Of a stretch of DNA of 64,000 nucleotides, positions 17,391 through 26,491 are shown piece after piece; the stretch's first letter is position 1; each line of letters opens with the position of its first letter. The notes beneath the pieces are model-generated. The model saw only the letters and a list, made by a program, of their open reading frames with translations. It was not told the origin of the DNA and made no database searches. A program made the translations under genes and the position numbers. Source of the stretch: Natronococcus sp. CG52. Lineage in GTDB: Archaea > Halobacteriota > Halobacteria > Halobacteriales > Natrialbaceae. The stretch is taken from assembly GCF_023913515.1 (NCBI RefSeq), contig NZ_CP099391.1, forward strand, positions 558,001 through 622,000, in the 5' to 3' direction.

Positions 17391-17415
17391 TACACACGGT
17401 AGGGTTCCGTGTGTA
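17391..17415. terminator. 9-bp stem, 7-nt loop hairpin
   Basis: TACACACGG (17391-17399) and CCGTGTGTA (17407-17415) are perfect complements around TAGGGTT. The hairpin is about 85 nt beyond the stop of the minus-strand gene at 17500. Could be a terminator, an RNA processing signal or a protein-binding palindrome. Confidence 0.35.
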
Positions 17416-17499
17416 GAGGTTTCGTGTCTCAGCTTCGAGATCGAATTCACCGAGCGGCGGAGCGGATCGGATCTCTCGGTCAAGTGATCGGCGCCGCCC

Positions 17500-18057
17500 T
17501 CAGTCCGTCCACAGTCGCCAGAGTGCGCGGTACAACGTCCACGCGTCGCACTCGAGGCGATCCGCCACCGACCGGCAGGTCTCGAGGTAGGTCTCGTACG
17601 CCTCGACGGAGGGTGGAGCCGGGTAGGGGTCGGCGAGCAGTCCGTGGTCTGCCAGCACCGTCCACTCGCGCTCGCCGACCACGATACACGCGTCGGGATC
17701 GGCGAACAGCAGGAAGGCGGACGCGACGGGAACGTCGACGCCCTCGAGCGAGAGCAGCCGATCGATCCGATCGGCCGGGTCCACCGCCGCGGCGACCCCG
17801 ACGAGGGCGTTCCGAACGTCGTCGAACTCGTTTTGGCCGAACCGGTCCTCACGCTCGCGTCGGTCGACGTTCGGTACCGCGCCGAGAGACCGTCGGTAGT
17901 GCCACTGCACGACCCACTCGGCGTCTCGCCAGCCGAACTCCCCCGCCGCGAAGGCATCGGGAAGGGTCTCGATCGCCTCCCGTTCGACGGGGAACAGCGG
18001 CTCCTGCGCTCGGTACTCGTCGGCTTTCGCTTTCACGAGCGACCGGGAGAGCGCCAT
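17500..18057 (-). CDS. Uncharacterised haloarchaeal protein with HhH-like segment
   Basis: A 185-residue soluble protein starting MALSRSLVKAKADEY. The middle (LLSLEGVDVPVASAFLLFAD followed by PDACIVVGEREWTVL) resembles the helix-hairpin-helix and following strand of the DNA glycosylase superfamily, where a catalytic Asp would come after the hairpin. The expected Lys/Asp catalytic pair is not clear, so activity cannot be claimed. No signal peptide or membrane segment. It may bind DNA or may only share the fold. Confidence 0.6.
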   Translation of the reverse strand: MALSRSLVKAKADEYRAQEPLFPVEREAIETLPDAFAAGEFGWRDAEWVVQWHYRRSLGAVPNVDRREREDRFGQNEFDDVRNALVGVAAAVDPADRIDRLLSLEGVDVPVASAFLLFADPDACIVVGEREWTVLADHGLLADPYPAPPSVEAYETYLETCRSVADRLECDAWTLYRALWRLWTD

Positions 18058-18237
18058 CGTGTAGAACTTTGGCACACGGGATCGTGAGCGTTTCCCCGAT
18101 CCACAGCGACAGCTCTCCGCTGCGGGGTGCACGAGTCGTCGCCCATCCGTGTGGGGTGCTAGAAAGACTCATGCACGTGGACGAAGACCGTACACGTGTC
18201 AACCGAAGTGCGGTCCGATACCTAGTCAATCAGAACA

Positions 18238-20385
18238 ATGTCCAGTGAGAACCGAGACGCGGTCAAGACGATCTGTCCGTACTGTGGGGTCGGCTGCGGA
18301 ATACAGATCCAGCAGGGAGAGGAACCTGGCGACGTTCAGTTCATGCCGTGGGGCGATGCGCCGGTCAACGAGGGACGGATCTGTATCAAGGGCGGCGCGG
18401 CGACGGAAGTGGTCGATCACGAGGACCGACTCACCGACCCGCTAATCGAGGAGGACGGCGAGTTCCGCGAGGCGACCTGGGAGGAGGCCTACGACTACGT
18501 CGTTTCCGAACTCGAGCGGGTCCGCGAGGAGCACGGTCCCGACGCGGCGGGATTTTTCGGCTCGTCGAAGACGATGAACGAGGAGAACTACCTCCTCCAG
18601 AAACTGGCTCGCCGCTACGGCACCAACAACGTCGACAACTGCACGCGGATGTGCCACGCCTCGACGGTCTGGGCGCTGCGGACGAGCCTAGGCGCGGGCG
18701 CGATGACCAACAGCATGCGCGACCTCCGCGAGGAGGCCGACGTCTTCTGGATCCAGGGGGCCAATCCCGGCGAGCAACACCCTATCGCCAACAGCCAGTA
18801 CTTCCGCCAGGCCGTCCTCGAGGGCGCGACCGTCATCCAGGTCGACCCCCACGCGAACAAGACGACGCGGTCGTTCCAGATCGACGATACCGACCGGCAC
18901 ATGCACCTCCAGCTGAACCCGGGGACCGACATCCCGCTGCTGAATATCGTCCTGAAGATCATCCTCGAGAACCACGAGAAGAACCCCGACGAGGGCTGGA
19001 TCGACGAGGAGTTCATCGCCGAGCGCACGGAGGGGTTCGACCACCTGAAAGAAACCCTCGAGGAGTTCGACGAGGAGGCCGCGGCCGAGGAGTGTGGCGT
19101 TCCCCTCGAGGAGATCGAACTGGCCGCCGAGAAGTACGCGACGGCAGACAACGCGGCTATCTTCACCGGGATGGGGATGAGCCAGCACGCCTGCGGCGTC
19201 GACAACGTCCAGAACGAGATCAACCTCGCGCTGATCACGGGTAACATCGGACGTCCCGGCACCGGGGTCAACCCGCTGCGCGGCCAGAACAACGTCCAGG
19301 GAACCTGCGACGTCGGCGCGATGCCGAACGTGCTGCCGGGCTACCACCTCGTCGACGACGACGAAGCCCGCGAGGCCGTCGAAGCGGAGTGGGGCTTCGA
19401 GGTGCCCGACGAGCCCGGCCTCACCAACGTCGAACTCTCCCACGAGTTCGGCGACTCCGTCCACGGCCTGTATGTCATGGGCGAGAACCCCGTGATGAGC
19501 GAACCCGACGCCAACCGCGTCGCCGAGCGCATCCAGGAACTCGAGTTCATGGTGGTCCAGGACATCTTCATGACCGAGACGGCGAAATACGCCGACGTGA
19601 TCCTGCCGGCGACGACCTGGGCCGAACGCGACGGCACCGTCACCAACACGGATCGACGCGTTCAGCGGATGCGCGGCGTCGACAAAGTCCACGAGAACAC
19701 GAAACACGACCTCGAGATCCTCTCGGAGGTCGGCAGCCGGCTGTTCGACGACGGCGAGGAGCTGTTCGACTTCGACGACCCCGAGGAGGTGTTCGAGGAA
19801 CTCCGGCAGGTGTGTCCGATCTACCACGGGATGACCTACGACCTGCTGGGCGAGGAGGGCCTCCACTGGCCGTGCTACGAACCCGGCGACGAGGGCGACC
19901 CCTACCTCTACGAGGAGGAGTTCGACACCGAGAGCGGGCTGGGTCACGTCGAAGGCGTCCGCCACACGCCGCCGGCGGAGACCCCCGACGACGAGTACCC
20001 CCTGATCCTGACGACCGCTCGCCTCGAAGAGCACTACAACACCGGGACGATGAGTCGCCGGTCGCCGACGCTCAACCGGCAGACCCCGGAGAACTTCGTC
20101 GACGTCCATCCGTCGGACGCCGAGCGGTACGGGATCGAGGACGGCGACGAGGTCGTCCTCAAGTCCCGCCGCGGCGAGATCACCGTCGAGGCACAGGTCA
20201 CCGAGGATATCAAGGAGGGCGTCGTCTGGACGACGCCTCACTTCGCGGCCGCCTCCGCGAACAGGCTCACCAACGACGTGCTCGACGAACGGGCGAAGAT
20301 CCCCGAGTACAAGGCTGCGGCCGCGGAGATCGCGATCGGCGTCGAACCCGCCGGAGACGCGGACACCCCCGCGGCGGACGACTGA
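18238..20385 (+). CDS. Molybdopterin oxidoreductase, formate dehydrogenase alpha-like (Cys form)
   Basis: At 715 residues it is the short form. A 4Fe-4S site opens the protein (CPYCGVGC: Cys13, Cys16, Cys20; fourth Cys49), followed by the bis-MGD domains. NCTRMCHAS places Cys139 where formate dehydrogenase H carries selenocysteine. The C-terminal dinucleotide-binding domain (MSRRSPTLNRQTPENF and following) is intact. No N-terminal ferredoxin modules or adjacent FdhD are present, so the electron partner is unknown. The AOR gene follows in the same direction after 220 nt. Formate oxidation is likely but substrate remains an inference. Confidence 0.85.
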   Translation: MSSENRDAVKTICPYCGVGCGIQIQQGEEPGDVQFMPWGDAPVNEGRICIKGGAATEVVDHEDRLTDPLIEEDGEFREATWEEAYDYVVSELERVREEHGPDAAGFFGSSKTMNEENYLLQKLARRYGTNNVDNCTRMCHASTVWALRTSLGAGAMTNSMRDLREEADVFWIQGANPGEQHPIANSQYFRQAVLEGATVIQVDPHANKTTRSFQIDDTDRHMHLQLNPGTDIPLLNIVLKIILENHEKNPDEGWIDEEFIAERTEGFDHLKETLEEFDEEAAAEECGVPLEEIELAAEKYATADNAAIFTGMGMSQHACGVDNVQNEINLALITGNIGRPGTGVNPLRGQNNVQGTCDVGAMPNVLPGYHLVDDDEAREAVEAEWGFEVPDEPGLTNVELSHEFGDSVHGLYVMGENPVMSEPDANRVAERIQELEFMVVQDIFMTETAKYADVILPATTWAERDGTVTNTDRRVQRMRGVDKVHENTKHDLEILSEVGSRLFDDGEELFDFDDPEEVFEELRQVCPIYHGMTYDLLGEEGLHWPCYEPGDEGDPYLYEEEFDTESGLGHVEGVRHTPPAETPDDEYPLILTTARLEEHYNTGTMSRRSPTLNRQTPENFVDVHPSDAERYGIEDGDEVVLKSRRGEITVEAQVTEDIKEGVVWTTPHFAAASANRLTNDVLDERAKIPEYKAAAAEIAIGVEPAGDADTPAADD

Positions 20386-20605
20386 CCGCGACGGTCGCCG
20401 CGGGCGCCTCGTGCAAGTTCTCGCTCGGGTCGGGGAGACGTTTCGGTGCTCTCGAAAACGGCCCTCGAGGTATCTATGCCCGACCATTTTTCGTGCTGAT
20501 TTAACGGTGAATTCTCGATACCGATTCGACGAGTTCCTGTTGACGGTTACCAATGTGTGGTAACATCTAACACAATAGAACGCGATACACCGCGTGTGAG
20601 CACCA

Positions 20606-22537
20606 ATGGCTGAACTCGGTGGATTCCAAGATCACGTTGCACGGATCGACCTCAATGAGGGGGAGGTGAACTACGACCCGATCGACGAGGAGGACGCGAA
20701 GAAGTATATCGGCGCGCGCGGACTCGGGGTGAAGTACGTCTTCGAGCAGGGGCCGGACGTCGACCCGCTCGGGCCGGACAACCTGCTGGCGTTCGTGAAC
20801 GGCCCGCTGTCGGGGACGCAGGTGACGATGAGCGGTCGGATCGCCGTCTGTACGAAGTCGCCGCTGACCGGCACCGTCACAGACTCTCACCACGGCGGCT
20901 GGTCGGGCGCCCGGCTGAAGTGGGCCGGCTTCGACGGCCTGCTGTTCGAAGGCGAGGCCGACGAACCGGTCTACGCCGTCGTCGAGGACGGCGAGGTCGA
21001 ACTTCGGGACGCCTCACACCTCTGGGGGAAGGGCGTCCACGAAACGCGGGACACGCTCGAAGAGGAAGTCGACGGCTCTTACGGCAAGAACCTCTCGATC
21101 ATGGCGATCGGCCCCGGCGGCGAGAACGGGGTCCGCTACGCCTGCATCATGAACGAGGACGACCGGGCCTCCGGCCGCGGCGGAACGGGCTGTGTCGCCG
21201 GCTCGAAGAACCTCAAGGCCGTCGTAGTGAAGTCGAACACGAAGATGCCCCGGCCTGCCGATCCGGAAACGTTCAAGGAGGGCCACCAGCAGGCGATGAA
21301 GGCGATCCAGGAGTCGGAGGTCACCGCGCCAAACGAGGGCGGCCTCTCGGTGTACGGGACGAACGTCCTGATGAACATCACCGAGGAGATGTCCGGCTTG
21401 CCGACCAAGAACGCCGAGTACACCTCGACCGGCGACGCCGTCGACGCCGGCGAAACGGAACTCGACTCGGAGAAGGTGAGCGGCGAGAACGTCCGGGAGA
21501 ACATCCTCGTCGACGAGCCGACGTGTCACTCCTGTCCGGTCGCCTGCAAGAAGGAAGTCGAGGTCCAGACGATGCACAAGGGCGAGGAGATGAACGTCCG
21601 GATGGAGTCCTACGAGTACGAGTCCGCGTGGGCGCTCGGTCCGAACTCGATGAACGACGACCGAGATAAGGTCGCGCTCATGATCGACCGCTGTAACGAC
21701 ATGGGCGTCGACACCATCGAGACGGGCAACATCATGGCGATGGGGATGGAACTCACGGAGGAGGGCTATCTCGAGGACACGGGAGACGGAATCCAGTGGG
21801 GTGACGCCGACGAGATGGTCGACATGATCGAGCGCATCGCCCGCCGCGAGAACGACCTCGCCGACCTTCTGGCCGAGGGACAGCAGCGCGTCGCGGAGCA
21901 CCTCGACGCCCACGACTGCCGCCTCGACGTCAAGGGCCAGGCGATCGCCGCCTACGACCCGCGCTGTATGAAGGGGATGGGCATCGCCTACGCCACGTCG
22001 AACCGCGGGGCCTGTCACCTTCGGGGTTACACCCCCGCCGCGGAGATTCTCGGCATTCCCGAGAAGGTCGATCCCTACGAGTGGGAAGGCAAGGGCGAAC
22101 TCACCGCGGAGTTCCAGGACCTTCACGCCATCTCCGACAGCTTCGACATCTGCAAGTTCAACGCCTTCGCCGAGGGGATCGAGGAGTACGTCTCCCAGTA
22201 CAACGGGATGACCGGCTTCGACGTCACCGAGGACGAACTCATGGAGACCGGCGAGCGCATCTACAACTTGGAGCGCTACTACAACAACCTCGCGGGCTTC
22301 GACGGCGCGGACGACTCGCTGCCCGCGCGCTTCCTCGAGGACGGCATCCGCGGCCAGGGCGCCAGCGAGGGCGAGTACTGCGAACTCGAGGAGATGAAAG
22401 ACGAGTACTACGACCACCGCGGCTGGGTCGACGGCGTCGTTCCCGACGAGAAACTCGCAGACCTCGAGATCGAAATCGGTCCCGGAACCGGCGTCAGCAC
22501 CGACGACGGCGGTACGACGGCGGCCGGTGACGACTAA
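20606..22537 (+). CDS. Aldehyde:ferredoxin oxidoreductase (tungsten type)
   Basis: The 643-residue enzyme has the AOR N-terminal domain (YIGARGLGVKY, GPLSGTQVTMSGR, HHGGWSGARLKWAG) and the 4Fe-4S ligands CHSCPVAC (Cys307, Cys310, Cys314) with a fourth in DICKFNAF. AOR enzymes bind bis-pterin tungsten and oxidise aldehydes to acids while reducing ferredoxin. Substrate cannot be told. Its stop overlaps the stop of the convergent minus-strand gene (CTAA at 22534-22537). A promoter region lies at about 20505-20605. Confidence 0.92.
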   Translation: MAELGGFQDHVARIDLNEGEVNYDPIDEEDAKKYIGARGLGVKYVFEQGPDVDPLGPDNLLAFVNGPLSGTQVTMSGRIAVCTKSPLTGTVTDSHHGGWSGARLKWAGFDGLLFEGEADEPVYAVVEDGEVELRDASHLWGKGVHETRDTLEEEVDGSYGKNLSIMAIGPGGENGVRYACIMNEDDRASGRGGTGCVAGSKNLKAVVVKSNTKMPRPADPETFKEGHQQAMKAIQESEVTAPNEGGLSVYGTNVLMNITEEMSGLPTKNAEYTSTGDAVDAGETELDSEKVSGENVRENILVDEPTCHSCPVACKKEVEVQTMHKGEEMNVRMESYEYESAWALGPNSMNDDRDKVALMIDRCNDMGVDTIETGNIMAMGMELTEEGYLEDTGDGIQWGDADEMVDMIERIARRENDLADLLAEGQQRVAEHLDAHDCRLDVKGQAIAAYDPRCMKGMGIAYATSNRGACHLRGYTPAAEILGIPEKVDPYEWEGKGELTAEFQDLHAISDSFDICKFNAFAEGIEEYVSQYNGMTGFDVTEDELMETGERIYNLERYYNNLAGFDGADDSLPARFLEDGIRGQGASEGEYCELEEMKDEYYDHRGWVDGVVPDEKLADLEIEIGPGTGVSTDDGGTTAAGDD

Positions 22538-22932
22538 CCGAACTCGTCGACGAGTTCGTCCTCGTTTCGAGTATCCTCGGCTCCGATCAGCACCGGCTCG
22601 CGGATCTCGAGCGCCGTCTCGAACTCGTCCTCGCGATCGGCTCGACGACCGATCCGCAGTAGCTGTTCCTCGTGCGCCCGGCGGACGGCCGACTGCTCGC
22701 GGTCGCTGAACTCCAGGTCGTCGCCGAGTTCGTCCCAGTGGCCCCACTCGACCAGGAACGCCTCGAACTCCTCGCCCGCGTACAGGCGCTCGTACTCGCG
22801 TCGGTACCGCTCGAGTTCTGGCCCGAGTTGCGCCTGCGTCAGGTCGACGAGGTCGGGGAGTCGGGTCGGCGGCACGCTCGCCTTCGCGGCGGTGAGCAGG
22901 AGGACCTGTCCGTCGATCGGATCGCCGGCCAT
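22534..22932 (-). CDS. Uncharacterised acidic protein (132 aa)
   Basis: Starts MAGDPIDGQVLLLTAAKAS and is helical and highly charged, with an ERYRREYERLYAGEEFEAF segment. I recognise no domain. Its ATG overlaps the TGA of the upstream 88-residue gene (TGATG), so the two are translated as a pair. Near the AOR and AzlCD genes but with no clear functional link. Confidence 0.65.
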   Translation of the reverse strand: MAGDPIDGQVLLLTAAKASVPPTRLPDLVDLTQAQLGPELERYRREYERLYAGEEFEAFLVEWGHWDELGDDLEFSDREQSAVRRAHEEQLLRIGRRADREDEFETALEIREPVLIGAEDTRNEDELVDEFG

Positions 22933-23198
22933 CAGCCACCCGCCCGCATCGCTTTCTGGGCGAAGTCTTCCACCAGCGGCTCGAGCGCGTCCGGATCCCC
23001 CTCGAAGACGACCGTCACCTCGGTCAGCGTCAGCGACGGACCGATCCCGACGGTCTCCGAGAAAATCGCCGCCGTCCAGTCGTCGCCCTCGACCGTCTCC
23101 TCGTCGACGCGTTCGCCGCCCAGGTTCGTCAGGTAGCGGATCGCGAGCCGTTCGGAGATGCCGCGAAAGGTGCGCTCGACGCGCGTTCGCGTTGCCAT
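22932..23198 (-). CDS. Uncharacterised small protein (88 aa), coupled to next gene
   Basis: Starts MATRTRVERTFRGISERLA and has the alternating hydrophobic pattern of a small alpha/beta fold (LTLTEVTVVFEGDPDALE). No known motif. ATG 23196-23198 is the first good start; the ORF ends one base into the start codon of the downstream gene. Confidence 0.65.
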   Translation of the reverse strand: MATRTRVERTFRGISERLAIRYLTNLGGERVDEETVEGDDWTAAIFSETVGIGPSLTLTEVTVVFEGDPDALEPLVEDFAQKAMRAGG

Positions 23199-23277
23199 AC
23201 GCTCGATTCGACCGCCAGGTGGATAAAGTCGCGCTCGACGGCAACCGCTCGCGAGATCGACTCGCCTCGCCGCTCGC

Positions 23278-23598
23278 TCAGAAGAGGCCTCTGAGCAGTA
23301 CGACCGCCGCGACACCGGTGCCGAGCGCCAGCAGGATGCTCTCGGTTCGCCACATCACGATCAACACCAGCCCGGCGGCACCCCACTCTGCCGGACCGCC
23401 CGCCGCGAGTTCCGGGCCGAGGATGGCGATCACGATGGCTCCCGGCAGGACCGAGAGCCCGGCCTCGAGCCGGTCGCTCACTTCGATCCGGTTGACGAGC
23501 CACAGTCCGCCCGTCTTGGTGGCGTAGGTTACGACCGCCATCGCGAGGATGACCCCGACGACGATCGGCTCGAGTGCGAGCACGCTCTCACCGATCAT
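23278..23598 (-). CDS. azlD: AzlD-family branched-chain amino acid export subunit
   Basis: A 106-residue membrane protein with about four segments and the family pattern ILAMAVVTYATKTGGLW and VLPGAIVIAILGPEL. AzlD works with AzlC to export branched-chain amino acids and analogues. Its ATG lies 11 nt inside the azlC gene end, so the two are coupled. Confidence 0.87.
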   Translation of the reverse strand: MIGESVLALEPIVVGVILAMAVVTYATKTGGLWLVNRIEVSDRLEAGLSVLPGAIVIAILGPELAAGGPAEWGAAGLVLIVMWRTESILLALGTGVAAVVLLRGLF

Positions 23599-24352
23599 GG
23601 CGAATCACCTCGAGGAGCGCCGCGGCGAAGCCGCCGAGCAGGATGTACCACCGTCCCGGCAGGAACTCCGCGGCGGTGATCGCGGTGCCGAGCGAGACGA
23701 CCCACGGGAGGAGCGTCGAGCGTCCTTCCCAGAGCTCGGCCGCGAGCGCGACGAAGACCGCCGCGAGCACGAAGTCGAACCCGTACTGCGCGGGGTCGCC
23801 GATGGTCTCGCCCGCGAGCGCGCCGACGACCGTCGAACCCACCCAGAAGAGCCAGATCGCGATGCCGCTGCCCAGGAGGAACGCGCCCCGTCTGTTGCCG
23901 GCGCGGAAGTCTCGCATCGTCAGCGCCCAGTTCTCGTCGGCCATCAAGAACAGGCTGCCGTAGGCCTGGGGCGCCGAGAGGCGTCGAAACCAGGGCTGGA
24001 GCGCCGCGCCCATCAGCGAGTAGCGCAGGTTGATCGCGAACGTCGTGACGACGATCGCGGTGACCGGGATCGGGTCCGCCCACAGCTCGACGGCGATTAT
24101 CTGGGAGGCACCGGCGACCACGAGCGCGCTCATCAGCGCCGCCTCCGCGACGCTCAGGCCGACCTGACTGGCGAGGACGCCGAACGCGACGCCGTAGCCG
24201 GCGACCCCGACCGCGACCGGAACGCAGGTGAGCAGTCCGGCGCGGATCCCCCGCCGATTGAACGTCACCGGGGCGTGTGACGCCTCCGCTCGCTCGTCGC
24301 TTCCGCTCGCTGTAGTGGGTTCGCGGTCGCTCGTCTCGGAGTCGTCCTGCAT
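23588..24352 (-). CDS. azlC: AzlC-family branched-chain amino acid exporter
   Basis: The 254-residue protein has an acidic, polar N-terminus of about 28 residues followed by 6-8 membrane segments and AzlC patterns (GVAFGVLASQVGLS, INLRYSLMGAALQPW, ADENWALTM). Overlaps azlD, which follows. Predicted proton-coupled efflux of branched-chain amino acids. Confidence 0.88.
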   Translation of the reverse strand: MQDDSETSDREPTTASGSDERAEASHAPVTFNRRGIRAGLLTCVPVAVGVAGYGVAFGVLASQVGLSVAEAALMSALVVAGASQIIAVELWADPIPVTAIVVTTFAINLRYSLMGAALQPWFRRLSAPQAYGSLFLMADENWALTMRDFRAGNRRGAFLLGSGIAIWLFWVGSTVVGALAGETIGDPAQYGFDFVLAAVFVALAAELWEGRSTLLPWVVSLGTAITAAEFLPGRWYILLGGFAAALLEVIRHDR

Positions 24353-24539
24353 CGATACTTCCTACACGTCCCTCCGGCGACCGGCCCGTAAATCCCTCTC
24401 GAAAGCGGACTCGGTCGTCGAACCCGGCCGTTCCGTCTCCTCCCGCTCCTTCGACGGCGTGAGTCTGCACTCCGATCCGCTCGAGCGCTACCGCGGCCTC
24501 GAGTGCGCTACCGCGATCGCGAGCGCAGTTGCGACCCCG

Positions 24540-24818
24540 TCACCCGCCGGCGACCGGCGGAAACACCGATAGCGTATCTTCCGCTTCGAGTTCCGTCTTC
24601 GGTCCGTTCATGTGAACGACGTTTCGTCCGTTCTTCAACACGTTCAACTGTGGTCGGATCTCGCCGTCCTCGAGCAGTTGTCCCTCGAGGTCGTCGTACT
24701 CGTCCTCGAGCGCGGCGAGGACGTCGCCGACGGTCGCGTCGTCGTCGAACGCGTGCGTTCGCTCCTTTTCGCCGACGGCGTCGCGAAAGTTGGCGAAAAA
24801 CCGCAGATCGAGTTCCAT
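24540..24818 (-). CDS. samp1: Ubiquitin-like small archaeal modifier protein SAMP1 / MoaD-like
   Basis: A 92-residue beta-grasp protein ending in the diglycine VFPPVAGG, which an E1-like UbaA enzyme would adenylate. In Haloferax volcanii SAMP1 is both a protein modifier and the sulfur carrier for molybdopterin synthase. The latter role fits the two pterin-dependent oxidoreductases at 18.2-22.5 kb, although the spacing is too large for one operon. The ATG at 24816-24818 gives MELDLRFFANFRDAVG. Confidence 0.9.
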   Translation of the reverse strand: MELDLRFFANFRDAVGEKERTHAFDDDATVGDVLAALEDEYDDLEGQLLEDGEIRPQLNVLKNGRNVVHMNGPKTELEAEDTLSVFPPVAGG

Positions 24819-24886
24819 GGTCGATCGTTGTGGTACGCAACCATAAGTCCGTGCGGTAGTGACGATGCTTCCCGCCCAGCCGGCGT

Positions 24887-25237
24887 TCAGGCTGCTGCCG
24901 CCGTCGGCGGAGACGTGTACGAAACGGATTTGACGTCCGCGTTCTCGAGCAGTTCGTCGATCGCGGTGGCGCCGCGCTCGGTCGCCGCCTCGGCGTCGTC
25001 GGCCTCGACGGGAACGGTGATCGTGAACGCCACCGCGATCGTGTAGGGGTCGAACGGCCCGGCCGGATGTTCGTGCACCTCGGCGTCGGCGATTTCCCAG
25101 TCGGTGACCGCCTCCGCCGTTGCGAGGGTGGCGAGCGCGTCCGCGAGTTGCTCGGTCGCGTCGTCGATCGCGGTCGTATCGCTTCCTCCGTGCAGTGTCA
25201 CGAGCGTCGTTCCCTCGCGTGAGACGGCGAACTTCAT
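24887..25237 (-). CDS. Uncharacterised haloarchaeal protein (116 aa)
   Basis: Starts MKFAVSREGTTLVTLHGGSD, with a helix (about 25-42), a strand (AEVHEHPAGPFDPYTIAVAF) and a second helix. Soluble and acidic. No recognised domain. The AT-richer gap before SAMP1 suggests its own transcript end. Confidence 0.65.
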   Translation of the reverse strand: MKFAVSREGTTLVTLHGGSDTTAIDDATEQLADALATLATAEAVTDWEIADAEVHEHPAGPFDPYTIAVAFTITVPVEADDAEAATERGATAIDELLENADVKSVSYTSPPTAAAA

Positions 25238-25310
25238 ACCCGTTCTAGCAAGTCACGGGATTTGAACGCTTGGGGTGGGACACCAACCGCTCCGGATCGG
25301 CGGGAACCGG

Positions 25311-26420
25311 TCACGAGTGAAGGCTGTCGTAGACCCGCGCTAGCTGGCCGAGCGAGTGTTCGACCGAGAGCATCGCCCGCCGTCGCCGACAGAGGTCCGA
25401 GAGTCGGTCGTTCTCGGCGAGCGTCCGGCGGATCGCCCACCGGAACTCCTCGAGATCGCCCGGCTCGTAGCGGTAGCCGGTTTCGCCCTCGATGACGCTG
25501 TCGATCAGCGCACCCGCGTCGACGGCGACGACCGGCGTCCCGCAGGCGGTCGCCTCGAGCGCGACCAGTCCCTGGGTCTCGACCGGACTCGGGAAGACGA
25601 AGACGTCGAGCGAGGAGTAGAACGCAGGGAGTTCGTCGCGCTCGAGAAAGCCCAGGAACCGAACGTCGGCGTCGGTCTCCGAGGCGTGTTCTTCGATTTC
25701 CTCGCGGACGGGGCCGTCGCCGGCCAGCACGAGCGTGTGGTCGGTTCCGGCGACGGCGTCGATCGCCTCCTCCAGATTCTTCTCGGGTCCGTGACGGCCG
25801 GTGTAGCCGAGCAGCGGGCCGTCGGGAAGATCGTGGCGCTCGCGGAACGTGGTCGGATCCGTCGGCCGGAAGAAGTCGGTGTTGATCCCGTTGGAGACGA
25901 CGGACACCTCGGCGTCCGCACCGATCTCCTCGAGGAGGTGCTGCCGGGCGAACGAGGTCGGGGCGACGACGTGGTCGACGGTCTCGAAGAACGTTCGCTC
26001 GTAGGTCCGACAGAGCCGCTGTCCCGTTTCGACGAGGGGATCCGGGACGTGGTCGGCCACGCGGTCGTGGAGCAGCGTGTGGTACGATGCGACGACGGGG
26101 ACGTCGTGTTTGCGAGCGAACCGAACGCCAGCGAATCCGACGGTGAAGGGCGTGTGGACGTGAACGACGTCGGGGGCCTCGAGGCCGTCGGGGGTCGTCG
26201 GAAGCCCGAGTCGGTACCGCGGATACAGCGGCGCACCGATGCTCGAGAGCGCGTACTCGCCCTCACCGGGCTCGTAGCCGTCCATCTCGGGGAAGACGAC
26301 GGCCATCGACGTTCGACAGCGGGGCCACCGTTCGCGCCAGAGCGAAACCGTGTAGGTCACGCCGTTGACCGTCGGCAAGTAGAGGTCGGTGAACGCGGCG
26401 ACGGTCTCCGTCCTGGTCAT
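25311..26420 (-). CDS. GT4-type glycosyltransferase
   Basis: The 369-residue protein has a GT-B fold: an N-terminal domain with the family motif YLPTVNGVTY and a C-terminal donor-binding domain with YTGRHGPEKN, a VFPSPVETQGLVALEA E-x7-E element and GTPVVAVDAGA. Close family includes diacylglycerol and phosphatidylinositol sugar transferases, so a glycolipid substrate is likely (inference). The ATG at 26418-26420 (MTRTETVAAFTD) is preferred to a longer start at 26435. Confidence 0.88.
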   Translation of the reverse strand: MTRTETVAAFTDLYLPTVNGVTYTVSLWRERWPRCRTSMAVVFPEMDGYEPGEGEYALSSIGAPLYPRYRLGLPTTPDGLEAPDVVHVHTPFTVGFAGVRFARKHDVPVVASYHTLLHDRVADHVPDPLVETGQRLCRTYERTFFETVDHVVAPTSFARQHLLEEIGADAEVSVVSNGINTDFFRPTDPTTFRERHDLPDGPLLGYTGRHGPEKNLEEAIDAVAGTDHTLVLAGDGPVREEIEEHASETDADVRFLGFLERDELPAFYSSLDVFVFPSPVETQGLVALEATACGTPVVAVDAGALIDSVIEGETGYRYEPGDLEEFRWAIRRTLAENDRLSDLCRRRRAMLSVEHSLGQLARVYDSLHS

Positions 26421-26491
26421 TGGTCCGCGCTGCACCGCCTGCGGTGAAATCAGTTCCGTATCCGATACGTTACGTTCGTCGCGTCAGTCGG

